Assembly: GCA_963799425.1 (NCBI GenBank)
Contig: CAWCXA010000019.1
Coordinates: 124,001-188,000 of the forward strand
Source: CAVWSM01 sp963799425
Lineage (GTDB): Bacteria; Actinomycetota; Actinomycetes; Jiangellales; Jiangellaceae
Reading direction: 5' to 3'
DNA: 64,000 nucleotides
Shown here: positions 32,376 to 41,298 of the stretch, in pieces
How positions within the stretch are numbered: the stretch's first letter is position 1
How the letters are laid out: each line of letters starts with the position of its first letter
Notes under the pieces: model-generated
What the model was told of the DNA's origin: nothing
Databases searched by the model: none
The model's input: the letters and a program-made list of their open reading frames with translations, nothing else
Program-made: the position numbers and the translations under genes

Positions 32376-34061
32376 TCACGGGGCCGGAGCCTGGGCGTCG
32401 CCGGCCGAGCCAACGGCCTTCTTGATCTGCTCGGGTGTGCGCCGACGAGCCTTGATGGACTCCTGGTCCTCGTCGTCGAGCGGCGCAATCGGCTCGTCCT
32501 TGACCAGCGGCTGCCCGGACGCCGTCACGAACTCGCCCTTGAACTCACCGATCGCCTTCTCGAGCAGGGTGACCGTGTCGCTGGACAGATCCTTGGTGTT
32601 GGCGATGCTGTCGAGGATCTCGGCGTGGTCGCGGCCCAGGAACTCGAGGAACTCCCGCTCGAAGCGGCGGATGTCCTCGAGCGGCACGTCGTCCAGCTGA
32701 CCTGTCGTGCCGGCCCACAGCGAGACGACCTGGTGGTTCACGGGGTAGGGGGTGTACTGCCCCTGCTTGAGCAGCTCGACGAGCCGGGCACCGCGGTCGA
32801 GCTGGTCGCGCGAGGCCTTGTCGAGGTCGGAGGCGAACGCGGCGAACGCTTGGAGGTCGCGATACTGGGCGAGGTCGATGCGCAGCGAACCGGCGACCTT
32901 CCTGATCGCCTTGATCTGCGCCGACCCGCCCACGCGGGACACCGAGATGCCGACGTTGATGGCCGGCCGGACGCCAGAGTTGAACAGGTCGGTCTCGAGG
33001 AAGCACTGACCATCGGTGATGGAGATCACGTTGGTCGGGATGAACGCCGAGACATCATTGCCCTTGGTCTCGATGATCGGGAGTCCCGTCATCGAGCCGG
33101 CTCCGAGGTCGTCGGAGAGCTTGGCGCATCGCTCGAGCAGCCGCGAGTGCAGGTAGAAGACGTCGCCCGGATACGCCTCGCGGCCCGGCGGCCGGCGCAG
33201 CAGCAGCGAGACGGCACGGTAGGCCTCCGCCTGCTTGGACAGGTCGTCGAAGACGATGAGGACGTGCTTGCCCTGGTACATCCAGTGCTGGCCGATCGCG
33301 GACCCGGTGTAGGGGGCGATGTACTTATAGCCGGCCGGGTCGGACGCGGGTGCTGCAACGATGGTGGTGTACTCCAGCGCGCCGGACTCCTCGAGCGCCT
33401 GCCGTACGGCGGCGATCGTGGAGCCCTTCTGGCCGATGGCGACGTAGATGCAGCGCACCTGTAGGGACTCGTCGCCCGACTTCCAGTTGTCGCGCTGGTT
33501 GATGATGGTGTCGACCGCGACGGCGGTCTTGCCGGTCTGGCGGTCACCGATGATCAGCTGGCGTTGGCCGCGGCCGATCGGGGTCATCGCGTCGATGGCC
33601 TTGATGCCGGTCTGCAGCGGTTCCTTGACTCCCTGGCGCTGCACGACCGTGGGCGCCTGCAGCTCGAGCGCGCGCCGACCCTCTGTGGCGATCTCGCCGA
33701 GGCCGTCGATGGGCTCGCCCAGCGCACCGACGACGCGGCCGAGGTAACCGTCGCCAACAGGCACGGAGAGGATCTCACCGGTGCGCTTGACCGGCTGCCC
33801 CTCGTCGACGCCCTGGAAGTCGCCGAGCACGACCGCACCGATCTCGCGAATGTCGAGGTTGAGCGCCAGGCCCAGGGTGCCGTCCTCGAACTCGAGAAGC
33901 TCGTTGGCCATCGCCGAGTGGAGGCCCTCGACGTGGGCGATCCCGTCGCCGGCGTCGATGACCCTGCCGACCTCCTCGCGGGAGGTCTCCGGGGTGTACG
34001 ACTGGACGTGTCGCTCGATCGCGCTCCGGATGTCCTCCGGCCGGATCGTCAGCTCCGCCAT
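32376..34061 (-). CDS. atpA: ATP synthase alpha subunit
   Basis: The non-catalytic nucleotide-binding subunit of F1, 561 residues. It begins MAELTIRPEDIRSAIERHVQSY; Walker A is GDRQTGKT (172-179), with the Arg-finger region in the PAINVGISVSRVGGSAQ stretch. The C-terminal tail (after residue 510) is about 40 residues longer than E. coli AtpA and is Lys/Asp-rich, a feature known for mycobacterial alpha subunits, where the extension suppresses ATP hydrolysis. AGGGA precedes the ATG at 34061. A 79-bp gap separates it from atpH. Confidence 0.97.
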   Translation of the reverse strand: MAELTIRPEDIRSAIERHVQSYTPETSREEVGRVIDAGDGIAHVEGLHSAMANELLEFEDGTLGLALNLDIREIGAVVLGDFQGVDEGQPVKRTGEILSVPVGDGYLGRVVGALGEPIDGLGEIATEGRRALELQAPTVVQRQGVKEPLQTGIKAIDAMTPIGRGQRQLIIGDRQTGKTAVAVDTIINQRDNWKSGDESLQVRCIYVAIGQKGSTIAAVRQALEESGALEYTTIVAAPASDPAGYKYIAPYTGSAIGQHWMYQGKHVLIVFDDLSKQAEAYRAVSLLLRRPPGREAYPGDVFYLHSRLLERCAKLSDDLGAGSMTGLPIIETKGNDVSAFIPTNVISITDGQCFLETDLFNSGVRPAINVGISVSRVGGSAQIKAIRKVAGSLRIDLAQYRDLQAFAAFASDLDKASRDQLDRGARLVELLKQGQYTPYPVNHQVVSLWAGTTGQLDDVPLEDIRRFEREFLEFLGRDHAEILDSIANTKDLSSDTVTLLEKAIGEFKGEFVTASGQPLVKDEPIAPLDDEDQESIKARRRTPEQIKKAVGSAGDAQAPAP

Positions 34062-34140
34062 GTGTCCCTGCTCTCTCATCCTGCGCCCTGTACGAGAGGG
34101 CCGCGTGCTCAGTGTTGGTTCGGTGTGCGTGCTTGGGATG

Positions 34141-34951
34141 TCACGCCGTCAGCCGGCGGCGGGCCTGCTCCAGCTTGGTTGCGATGCTGCCGTCGATGAC
34201 CTCGTCGCCCACCTGGACGACGACCCCGCCGACGACGCTGGGGTCGACGGAGACCTGCAGGTGCACCTCTCGACCATAGACGCGGGCAAGCGCCTCGCCC
34301 AACCGCTGGTATTGCTGCGGCGTGAGCTCGACGGCCGTGCGGATCGTGGCCACGAGCTGGTCGCGCCGCTCGGCTGCAAGCTGCGACAGCTGCTCCAGGG
34401 CATGCTCGACCCGCCGACCTCTCGGGTTGGCGACGACATGGCTCACGAGCTTGACCGTGGTCGGATCGACCTTGCCCTGCAGCAGGTCGGTCACGACCTT
34501 GGCGCGCTGGGCCCCTGGGATCGAGAGGTCACCGAGCGCCGCGCTCAGCTGCGGCTCGGCCTCGACGATGCGAGCAAACCGGAACAAGTCGTCCTCGATG
34601 GTGTCGAGCGTGCCGGCCCGCTCGGCGATCACGAACAGCGCCTCCGCACCGAGCTGCTCGACGGCGTCGTTCAGATCGGCCGGACTCGACCAGCGTCGAG
34701 CCGCGACATCCTGCAGGACCTCGACTGTGAGCTCGCTCAGACCCGGACCGAAAAGGTCGCGTACGAGTGCCTGCTTTCGCTCGGCGCTCGTGCCCGCGTC
34801 GGCCAGGGCCCCGCGCAGCGCGGAGGACTCCCCGAGCACCTTGCTCACGGCGAGCAGCTCGTCGGCCACCGTGGCGAAGCCGGGGTCGTCCGACCGCACC
34901 ACGAAACGCCTCGCGCGCTTCGGCGAGAGAGCGCCGGCTCGGTCCCAGCAT
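34141..34951 (-). CDS. atpH: ATP synthase delta subunit, frameshifted
   Basis: The peripheral-stalk subunit joining F1 to the b subunits. The ATG at 34951 overlaps the atpF stop (TGATG). The N-terminus reads MLGPSRRSLAEAREAF; then a TTT run (minus strand, 34904-34906) shifts the frame, and one T fewer restores AFVVRSDDPGFATVADELLAVSKVLGES. The C-terminal part reads KVDPTTVKLVSHVVANPRGRR and VDPSVVGGVVVQVGDEVIDGSIATKLEQARRRL, as expected of delta. The corrected protein has 269 residues, normal for actinobacterial delta. A functional gene with a sequencing error is the likely explanation. Confidence 0.9.
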
Positions 34952-35518
34952 CAGCTCCTCCCCGTGGCGGCAGTCGCCTCGAGGTCGTCGAGGAACGTGT
35001 CGACCGTCGCGCTGGCCCGCTCCTCGTCGAGCTGCCCGCCCACGATCTTCCCGGCGAGGGTGCTCGCGAGCGTCCCGATATCGCGGTTGAGCTCGGAACG
35101 CACCCGCTGCACATCGGCCGCCAGGCGCAGCTCGGTCTGCTCGTTGATGGCTCGCGCCGCCGCCTCGGCCTCGGATCGTGCCTCGGCGACGATGGCGGTC
35201 CGGTCGCTCTGCGCCTTGGCGCGGATCGCGGCCGCCTCCTCGCGAGCCTCTCGCAGCTGGGCGCGGTAGGACTCGAGGAGTGTCTGTGCCTCCGCCCGGT
35301 CGGCTTCGGCCTTCTCGAGCTTCTTCTCGATGCCCTCGGTCCGCGCGTCCAGCGCCGTCTTGAGCTGCGGCAGGACGTACTTCCAGAACAGGACAACAGA
35401 CGATGCCGAAGAAGATCGCCGACCAGATGACTTCGTTGAGCGGGGGAATGAAGAGCTCGATGCCCTCCGGTGCGCCCTCTTCGGAGGCGAGAACCGGCGC
35501 GGTCGAGATCATGATCAC
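34951..35518 (-). CDS. atpF: ATP synthase b subunit, frameshifted
   Basis: The membrane-anchored stator subunit. The N-terminal part reads PLNEVIWSAIFFGIV, the start of the transmembrane helix; then a duplicated T (35395-35396) breaks the frame. Removing it gives CVLFWKYVLPQLKTALDARTEGIEKKLEKAEADRAEAQTLL and a long Ala/Glu/Arg coiled coil ending DDLEATAATGRS. The corrected length is 188 residues, normal for the family. GTG start overlaps the atpE stop (GTGA); the stop overlaps the atpH ATG. Both overlaps are intact, which argues against pseudogene decay. Confidence 0.9.
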
Positions 35519-35760
35519 GGGGCAGCTCCCGAGAAGATGAAGCCCGCGACAAGACCAATGAGCGCCAGTGCCTCGGTGAAGGCGATACCGAGGAACATGT
35601 TGGTGCGCAGGGCGCCGGTCATCTCCGGCTGGCGCGCCATGCTCTCGATCGTCTTGCCGACGACGAGGCCGATGCCGATGCCTGGGCCGATCGCGGCGAG
35701 GCCGTAGCCAATCGCACCGAGGCCATTGAGGCTGCCCTCGACCTGAGCGAGGATCTCCAC
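35515..35760 (-). CDS. atpE: ATP synthase c subunit
   Basis: The proton-carrying rotor-ring subunit, 81 residues. It forms two helices around the polar loop MARQPE: GAIGYGLAAIGPGIGIGLVVGKTIES and LGIAFTEALALIGLVAGFIF. Glu63 in helix 2 is the proton-binding carboxylate, and the Gly-rich GPGIGIGLVVG packs the ring. The stop overlaps the atpF GTG. Confidence 0.97.
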   Translation of the reverse strand: MEILAQVEGSLNGLGAIGYGLAAIGPGIGIGLVVGKTIESMARQPEMTGALRTNMFLGIAFTEALALIGLVAGFIFSGAAP

Positions 35761-35806
35761 AGCGGTTCCTTCCTGTTTGGCGCCCGAGTCAGCCTCGGAC
35801 GTCGGT

Positions 35807-36648
35807 TCAGTGGTGGACGCTCAAGGCGCCGTCGATGTAGACAGCCGTGAGCAGGGTGAAGATGTAGGCCTGCAAGAACCCGACCAGGATCTCGAACAGC
35901 ACGAACACGAAGCCGAGCCCGGCCGACACCAACGCCGAACGGCTTGAGCCAGACGTCAGCCTGGAAGAGAAGGTAGCTCGCGCCGCTGAAGAACAGCACG
36001 AGCATGAAGTGCCCCGACATCATGTTCGCCAGCAGACGGATCGTCAGTGTGATCGGCCGCAGGATGAAGGTCGAGACGAACTCGATCGGGGTCAGCAGCG
36101 CGTAGAGCGGCTTCGGCACGCCCGGCGGGAACAGGTTGTTCTTGAGGTACGGACCGAAGCCCTGGCTGCCGGATCCCAGCGGTGTTGAACACCACCCAGG
36201 CGATCAGTGCGAGCATCAGCGGGATCGCCACGACCGATGTGCCCGCGACGTTGATCAGGGGGATCACACCCGCCAGGTTCATCGCGAGGATGAAGAAGAA
36301 CAGCGCCGTGAGGTAGGGCAGGAACCGCTGGCCCTTCGTCCCGATGACTGCGTCGATGATCTGCACCTGCACGAAGTCGACGCAGACCTCGCCGAAGTTC
36401 TGCAGGCCGCGCGGGACGAGCTGTGGCTTGCGGAACGCGACGTAGAAGAACACGACGATGACTGTGGTCATGAGCAGCTGGACCAGGGTGATGCGCGTCA
36501 TCGCGAGGGGCGTGCCCTCGAAGAGCAGCTCCCCCGGAAAGAACTCGTCCAGCGATGGCCGGTGGAACCCCTCTTCGCCGCCCTGCGCGGTCAGCGACAC
36601 GGCGGACAGCGCGAGCGTGTTCAGTGCGCCTCCAACGCTCGGGGCCAC
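35807..36648 (-). CDS. atpB: ATP synthase a subunit, two frameshifts
   Basis: The proton-channel subunit of Fo. From GTG 36648 the frame reads LDEFFPGELLFEGTPLAMTRITLVQLL and on to WVVFNTAGIR. An extra base at 36169-36170 then shifts it, and the next stretch, GFGPYLKNNLFPPGVPKPLYALLTPIEF plus LRPITLTIRLLANMMSGHFML, carries the essential channel Arg (TIRLLANMM). A second extra base at 35929-35930 shifts it again before LGFVFVLFEILVGFLQAYIFTLLTAVYIDGALSVHH. Both corrections give 279 residues, a normal length, ending with the family's conserved C-terminus. Confidence 0.9.
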
Positions 36649-36654
36649 GACGGG

Positions 36655-36873
36655 TCAGTCATGGCCGAACCTGACATAGACGATGTAGAAGCTGCAGACA
36701 GCCCCGAAGACGACGCCCAACGGCAGGAACAGGCCTGTGTTGAAGAGTCTGTCCACACCGAAACCGACGAGTCCCCACACGGCTGGGCCGGCGAGCAAGG
36801 TCCCGGTGATGGCCCAAACCTTATCGGCCCCGTCCCTGGAATCCTGAGGTGGGGTCTGGTTCTGGTCGTTCAT
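36655..36873 (-). CDS. AtpZ/AtpI-family small membrane protein
   Basis: A 72-residue protein with two hydrophobic helices (WAITGTLLAGPAVWGLVGFGVDRLF and LPLGVVFGAVCSFYIVYVRFG). The G-G-DRLF spacing is typical of the AtpZ/AtpI (F0F1-ATPase assembly) family, which sits at the head of atp operons and is linked to c-ring assembly or Mg2+/Ca2+ transport. Start ATG 36873. It ends 6 bp before atpB. Confidence 0.8.
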   Translation of the reverse strand: MNDQNQTPPQDSRDGADKVWAITGTLLAGPAVWGLVGFGVDRLFNTGLFLPLGVVFGAVCSFYIVYVRFGHD

Positions 36874-36907
36874 GCCGGGCCAGATGCTATCAAGGCGCCT
36901 CGGATGC

Positions 36908-37372
36908 CTACGAACCGTCGGATGTGAGATGCGTCGGACGCGGCTCGACGTACGGCGTGCGCGTACGGACAACGACCAGTGCCTCCGCAGCGAGCCAGCC
37001 GACCAGGCCGACGCTGAAGACGGCATAGAAGACCGGCCTCGACCAGAAGTCCGCGTCCCGCATCAGGACCAGCACGCCCAGGAACGCGACCAGCTTGAGT
37101 GCCCAGGTGCCCAGGACGATCGCGCCGAAGGCGCCGGCGCTGGCGTTGGCGGTGGCGAGCGCGGTGACCACGGTGACGCCGAAGAAGGCGGCCGGGATAG
37201 CGAGGCCGAGCACGGCCCCCCAAAACCCCTCCGATCCGGCAACCAGCCAGCCCACGAGCGCCGCAATCGGCAGTGCGATGGCGAAGAGCGCGCCGCAGAT
37301 CCGCAGCGTCCGGCGCATTGGTAGGACCAGGGCCGCGCTCGGCGTCGCGGGGGCGTTCGGCTGATCAGTCAC
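36908..37372 (-). CDS. Hypothetical membrane protein at head of atp operon (AtpI-like)
   Basis: A 154-residue protein with four hydrophobic helices (about 25-45, 50-72, 80-98, 115-133). It has the layout of the poorly conserved AtpI-like ORF found between wecA and atpZ/atpB in actinobacteria (LKLVAFLGVLVLMRDADFWSRPVFYAVFSVGLVGWLAAEALVVVRTRTPYVE). A role in ATP synthase assembly is inferred from position only. Confidence 0.7.
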   Translation of the reverse strand: MTDQPNAPATPSAALVLPMRRTLRICGALFAIALPIAALVGWLVAGSEGFWGAVLGLAIPAAFFGVTVVTALATANASAGAFGAIVLGTWALKLVAFLGVLVLMRDADFWSRPVFYAVFSVGLVGWLAAEALVVVRTRTPYVEPRPTHLTSDGS

Positions 37373-37402
37373 GGTGCTCCAGTCGGTTCGGGCGGGACCA
37401 GA

Positions 37403-38506
37403 TTACGCGGGCGTGCCAAGGGCGCGGGTCCGCCGCCAGGCGGTGAACACGACCGCGAGGAGGCCGAAACCAATGAACACCGCGGCCGTAACCCACCCAC
37501 CGAGCAGCGCAAGCGCGACGAGGCCGAAGGCCACGACGGCCGACCAGACCCACATGATGAGTACGGCTTGCTTCTGCGAGTGTCCGATCTCCAGCAACCG
37601 GTGGTGCAGGTGTTTCTTGTCCGGGGCGAACGGGGAGCGACCAGCTCGCGTGCGCCTGCCCACCGCCAGGAGCAGGTCGATGAACGGCACGGCCATGACG
37701 ACCAGCGGAAGGATGAGCGGGAGCAGCGCGGGGAACAGGCTCGACCGCTCCCCCTCCAGGTCGCCGGAGAAGAACTGACCGGTGAGGGACACCGAGCCCG
37801 CCGCCAGCAGCAGCCCGATGAGCATCGACCCGCTGTCGCCCATGAAGATCCGCGCCGGGTTGACGTTGTGCGGCAGGAACCCGAGACAGACACCGGTCAG
37901 CACGACCGTCGTCAGTGCTGCGGTCGTCATGCGCGTGCTCGTGTCGAGGGTCATGACGTAGGCGTAGATGAAGAACGCCGCCGCACCGATGCCGACCATG
38001 CCGGCCGCAAGACCGTCGAGCCCGTCGACGAAATTGACCGCGTTGATGACCGTGACGACGAAGATCACCGTGAGGACGACACCCTGAGCCTGACCGAGCG
38101 AGAGGATGCCGCCGGGCAGCCAGAGCCAGGTGAACTGCACGCCCTGCACGGTCAGCAGACCGGCCGCGAGCACCTGACCGGCGAACTTCGTGAGCGCATC
38201 GAGATCCCAGATGTCATCGGCGACGCCCACGAGGGTGACCACGACGGCCGCGGTGAGCAGCGCCCGCGCGTCGTCGTACTGCTCGAAGACGATGCGCAGT
38301 CGTGGCAGCTCGCTCGCGACGACGAAGGCCGCCAAGACTCCGGCCAGCATCGCCACGCCGCCGAGCCGTGGGACGGGTGAGGCATGGACGTCGCGGTCAC
38401 GTACGTCTGGCACGGCGCCCACTCGGTAGGCCAGCCGCCCCACGAGCCCCAGCAACAGATAGGTCATGCCGGCCGCGATGAAGAGCGTCAGGAGGTACTC
38501 GCGCAC
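37403..38506 (-). CDS. Undecaprenyl-phosphate sugar-1-phosphate transferase, WecA/TagO (GT4) family
   Basis: A 367-residue polyprenyl-phosphate transferase with about eleven helices. The catalytic motifs are GVADDIWDLDAL (Mg-binding Asp pair), NFVDGLDGLAAG and IFMGDSGSMLIG, with a late HLHHRLLE loop that contacts the sugar. It attaches a sugar-1-phosphate, probably GlcNAc-1-P, to undecaprenyl or decaprenyl phosphate, the first step of arabinogalactan or wall-polymer linkage. The GTG start follows immediately on the sua5 stop. Confidence 0.88.
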   Translation of the reverse strand: MREYLLTLFIAAGMTYLLLGLVGRLAYRVGAVPDVRDRDVHASPVPRLGGVAMLAGVLAAFVVASELPRLRIVFEQYDDARALLTAAVVVTLVGVADDIWDLDALTKFAGQVLAAGLLTVQGVQFTWLWLPGGILSLGQAQGVVLTVIFVVTVINAVNFVDGLDGLAAGMVGIGAAAFFIYAYVMTLDTSTRMTTAALTTVVLTGVCLGFLPHNVNPARIFMGDSGSMLIGLLLAAGSVSLTGQFFSGDLEGERSSLFPALLPLILPLVVMAVPFIDLLLAVGRRTRAGRSPFAPDKKHLHHRLLEIGHSQKQAVLIMWVWSAVVAFGLVALALLGGWVTAAVFIGFGLLAVVFTAWRRTRALGTPA

Positions 38507-39154
38507 TCAGCCACCGACCTCGATGCCAGGCGCCACCTCGCGGAGCAGGTCCACCGACACCGCACCGACTCGCAGCACGCGTAGCGCGTCACCGGTGACA
38601 TCGACGATCGTCGAGGGCTGGTCATCCTCGGTAGGACCGGCCTCCAGGTAGACGGCGACAGTGTCGCCGAGTTGCTCGGCCGCATCGGCGGCCGTCTGCG
38701 CCGGCTTGTGTCCGCTGCGGTTGGCGCTGCTCACGCCCATGGGACCAGTCTCGCGCAGCAGCTCGATGGCGACGGGGTGGAGCGGCATGCGAACGGCCAC
38801 CGTCCCCCCGCTCTCACCGAGGTCCCACTGCAGCGAGGGCTGCTCGTGGAGCACGAGGGTGAGGCCGCCCGGCCAGAACGCCTCCATCAGTGCTCGGCCA
38901 AGGGGTGGGACTCGCGCGGCAATGCCGTCGACAGTTGCGGGTGAGCCGACCAGCACCGGGACGGGCATCCCCCTGTCGCGGCCCTTGGCCGCCAGCAGCG
39001 CCCCGATCGCGTCGGGGTTGAAGGCGTCCGCCCCCACGCCGTACACAGTGTCGGTCGGGAGCACGACGAGCTTGCCGCGTTTGACCGCCCGCGCCGCCTG
39101 CTCGAGGCCCATGCGACGTTCACCGGGTTCGCGGCAGTCGAACGTGCGGCTCAC
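38507..39154 (-). CDS. L-threonylcarbamoyladenylate synthase (Sua5/TsaC)
   Basis: It makes threonylcarbamoyl-AMP for the t6A37 modification of ANN-decoding tRNAs. The 215 residues contain AVKRGKLVVLPTDTVYGVGADAFNP, AKGRDRGMPVPVLVGS, the FWPGGLTLVL pocket, TVAVRMPLHP and GPMGVSSANRSGHKPA, all YrdC-domain hallmarks. The C-terminus is short, TsaC-like, without a long Sua5 tail. GTG start overlaps the prmC stop; its own stop abuts the wecA GTG. Confidence 0.9.
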   Translation of the reverse strand: MSRTFDCREPGERRMGLEQAARAVKRGKLVVLPTDTVYGVGADAFNPDAIGALLAAKGRDRGMPVPVLVGSPATVDGIAARVPPLGRALMEAFWPGGLTLVLHEQPSLQWDLGESGGTVAVRMPLHPVAIELLRETGPMGVSSANRSGHKPAQTAADAAEQLGDTVAVYLEAGPTEDDQPSTIVDVTGDALRVLRVGAVSVDLLREVAPGIEVGG

Positions 39155-40029
39155 GGATGCTCTCCCGGTGCGCGTCGGGCGGTCAGGAAGCGCGGGCGAC
39201 CGGCCAGATCGGCGTGATCGCTCGGCGACGCCCATTCAACCCGGTCGTCGACAAGAGCCGTCGCCGACTCCCCGTGGCTGTCGTCGTGCTCGACGACGAG
39301 GAGGCCGCCGGGCCGCAGCAGCCGACGAGCCGCGGCGACAACAGTGCGAGGCCCGTCGAGGCCGTCAGGACCGCCGAACACCGCAAGCTGCGGATCGTGG
39401 TCGCGAACCTCCGGGTCGAGATGGGGTGCCTGGGTGAGCGGGACGTACGGCGGGTTGGCGACGACCACGTCGACGCTCGCCGCCAGGTCGGGCAGGGCGG
39501 TCGCCGCGTCTCCCAGGAGGATGTCGACGCGGTCGGCGAGTCCCAGAGCGGCGACGTTGCGCACGGCGTACGAGTGCGCGACCGGGTCGAGCTCAACCGC
39601 GACGACGCGTGCATCCGGCACTTCCGAGGCAACGGCCAGCCCTATCGCTCCACTGCCGGTGCACAGGTCGACCGCGAGGCCGGGACGGCCCAGTGAGCGC
39701 AGCTCGTCTATCGCCGCCTGAGCGACGAGCTCGGTCTCCGGCCTCGGCACGAACACCCCCGGGCCGACGGCGAGCTCCAGATGCCGGAACGGGGCGCGGC
39801 CGGTGATGTGCTGCAACGGCTCGCGGGCAACGCGGCGGGCGATCAGCAGGCGCAGCCGCTGAGCGTGCCGTGGCGACACCCCGTCGACCAGCGACAGTCG
39901 ACTGCGTGGGGTTTGGAGTACGTATGCCGCCAACAGCTCGGCGTCGGCTCGAGCCGAGGCGATGCCGGCGTCAGCGAGCCGACGAGTGGATGTCGCGAGG
40001 AGATCACGCAGCTGTACTGCGGCGGTCAC
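39151..40029 (-). CDS. prmC: Peptide chain release factor N5-glutamine methyltransferase
   Basis: It methylates the Gln of the GGQ motif of release factors RF1 and RF2. The 292 residues include PRPETE (95-100), a SAM-binding region LAVDLCTGSGAIGLAVASEVPDARVVAVELDP, and the substrate Gln-binding NPPY (192-195). GTG 40029 overlaps the prfA stop (GTGA), the common prfA-prmC coupling; the longer upstream frame is an artefact within prfA. Confidence 0.92.
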   Translation of the reverse strand: MTAAVQLRDLLATSTRRLADAGIASARADAELLAAYVLQTPRSRLSLVDGVSPRHAQRLRLLIARRVAREPLQHITGRAPFRHLELAVGPGVFVPRPETELVAQAAIDELRSLGRPGLAVDLCTGSGAIGLAVASEVPDARVVAVELDPVAHSYAVRNVAALGLADRVDILLGDAATALPDLAASVDVVVANPPYVPLTQAPHLDPEVRDHDPQLAVFGGPDGLDGPRTVVAAARRLLRPGGLLVVEHDDSHGESATALVDDRVEWASPSDHADLAGRPRFLTARRAPGEHP

Positions 40030-41114
40030 ACGCTCGCCTGCGATGCGAGCTGCGCGGTGGTGTCGGCGTCGACAAGAGCTTGCACAACAGCGTCGAGGTC
40101 TCCCTCGAGCACCTGATCGAGGTTGTAGGCCTTGAACCCGACACGATGGTCGGTGATGCGGTTCTCCGGGAAGTTGTAGGTGCGGATCCGCTCGGACCGG
40201 TCGACCGTGCGGACCTGAGACTTGCGCTCGGCCGCCGCCGCCGCGTCGGCCTCCTCCTGCGCCGCCGCCAGGAGGCGGGCGCGCAGGATGCGCATCGCCT
40301 GCTCCTTGTTCTGCAGCTGCGACTTCTCGTTCTGACACGAGACGACGATGCCGGTGGGCAGGTGTGTGATGCGTACGGCCGAATCTGTGGTGTTGACACT
40401 CTGGCCGCCAGGGCCGGACGAGCGGAACACGTCGATGCGCAGGTCGTTGGGGGATATGACAACGTCTGCAGAATCTTCTTCAGGCTCGGGCAGCACCAGG
40501 ACGCCGGCCGCGCTCGTGTGGATGCGACCCTGCGACTCGGTCACCGGGACTCTTTGCACGCGGTGGACGCCGGCTTCGTACTTGAGCCGCGCGTACGGCC
40601 CGGTGCCCGGCTCAGGCGTGCCCCGCGCCTTGATGGCCAGCGAGACGTCCTTGTAGCCGCCGAGGTCGGACAGCTCGGCGTCGAGGATCTCCGTACGCCA
40701 GCCCACGCGCTCGGCATGGCGGGTGTACATCCGGAGCAGGTCGCCAGCGAACAACGCCGACTCCTGGCCGCCCTCCCCCGCCTTGATCTCGAGGATGACG
40801 TCCCTGTCGTCGTTGGGGTCGCGCGGCAGCAGCAGGGTGCGCAAGCGGTCGGCCAGCTCGGCCCGGCGCTCCTCGAGCTCGTTGGCCTCATCGGCGAACG
40901 ACGCGTCCTCGGCGCCGAGCTCGCGGGCGGCCTGCTCATCGGCGTCAGTCTGCAGCCATTCGCGGTAGGTGCCGACGATCTGCCCGAGCGCCGCATACCG
41001 CCGACCGAGCGCGCGGGCCCGCCCCGCGTCGGCGTGCACCGCCGGGTCGGCAAGCTGCCGCTCCAGGTCGGCGTGCTCGGCTACGAGCTCATCCAGCCGC
41101 TCGAACACGGTCAT
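40026..41114 (-). CDS. prfA: Peptide chain release factor 1
   Basis: RF1 reads UAA and UAG stop codons and triggers peptide release. Its 362 residues have the stop-codon-recognising PxT region (PVTESQGRIHTSA, about 190-202) and the catalytic GGQ at 236-238 in SSGPGGQSVNTTDSAVR. The start ATG 41114 has a strong AAGGAGG 3-9 nt upstream. A repeat element (C3) lies 36 bp before the start, in the gap to rpmE. Confidence 0.96.
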   Translation of the reverse strand: MTVFERLDELVAEHADLERQLADPAVHADAGRARALGRRYAALGQIVGTYREWLQTDADEQAARELGAEDASFADEANELEERRAELADRLRTLLLPRDPNDDRDVILEIKAGEGGQESALFAGDLLRMYTRHAERVGWRTEILDAELSDLGGYKDVSLAIKARGTPEPGTGPYARLKYEAGVHRVQRVPVTESQGRIHTSAAGVLVLPEPEEDSADVVISPNDLRIDVFRSSGPGGQSVNTTDSAVRITHLPTGIVVSCQNEKSQLQNKEQAMRILRARLLAAAQEEADAAAAAERKSQVRTVDRSERIRTYNFPENRITDHRVGFKAYNLDQVLEGDLDAVVQALVDADTTAQLASQASV

Positions 41115-41150
41115 CGCCTCCTTTCCGCTGCGTCTTGACACCTCCCAAAT

Positions 41151-41230
41151 GACCACGTGGAGCAGGGTTGTCCCCGCACCGCTAGGCCTTAAGGCCTGGT
41201 GGTGCGTGGGCAGAGGTGCTGAACGTGGTC
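41151..41230. repeat. Solo palindromic repeat (C3) between rpmE and prfA
   Basis: An 80-bp imperfect palindrome with ends GACCACGT and ACGTGGTC. The centre is the perfect palindrome AGGCCTTAAGGCCT (41184-41197), flanked by CCCCGCACC and GGTGCGTGGG. On the minus strand its core closely matches C1 (CGCACCACCAGGCCT, then CCTAGC, then GTGCGGGG). It contains no gene. AAT precedes each end when read inward. Confidence 0.75.
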
Positions 41231-41298
41231 ATTCTCCCCGGGAATGCACAACGGCGCCGATCGCGAGCAACATGCCCGGATCGGCGCCGTCGGTGTAG

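Noticed and set aside
34141..36648. Programmed ribosomal frameshifting in atpB/atpF/atpH
   Set aside because: All breaks are single-base expansions of short runs at unrelated places, without slippery heptamers or downstream structures; error is simpler.
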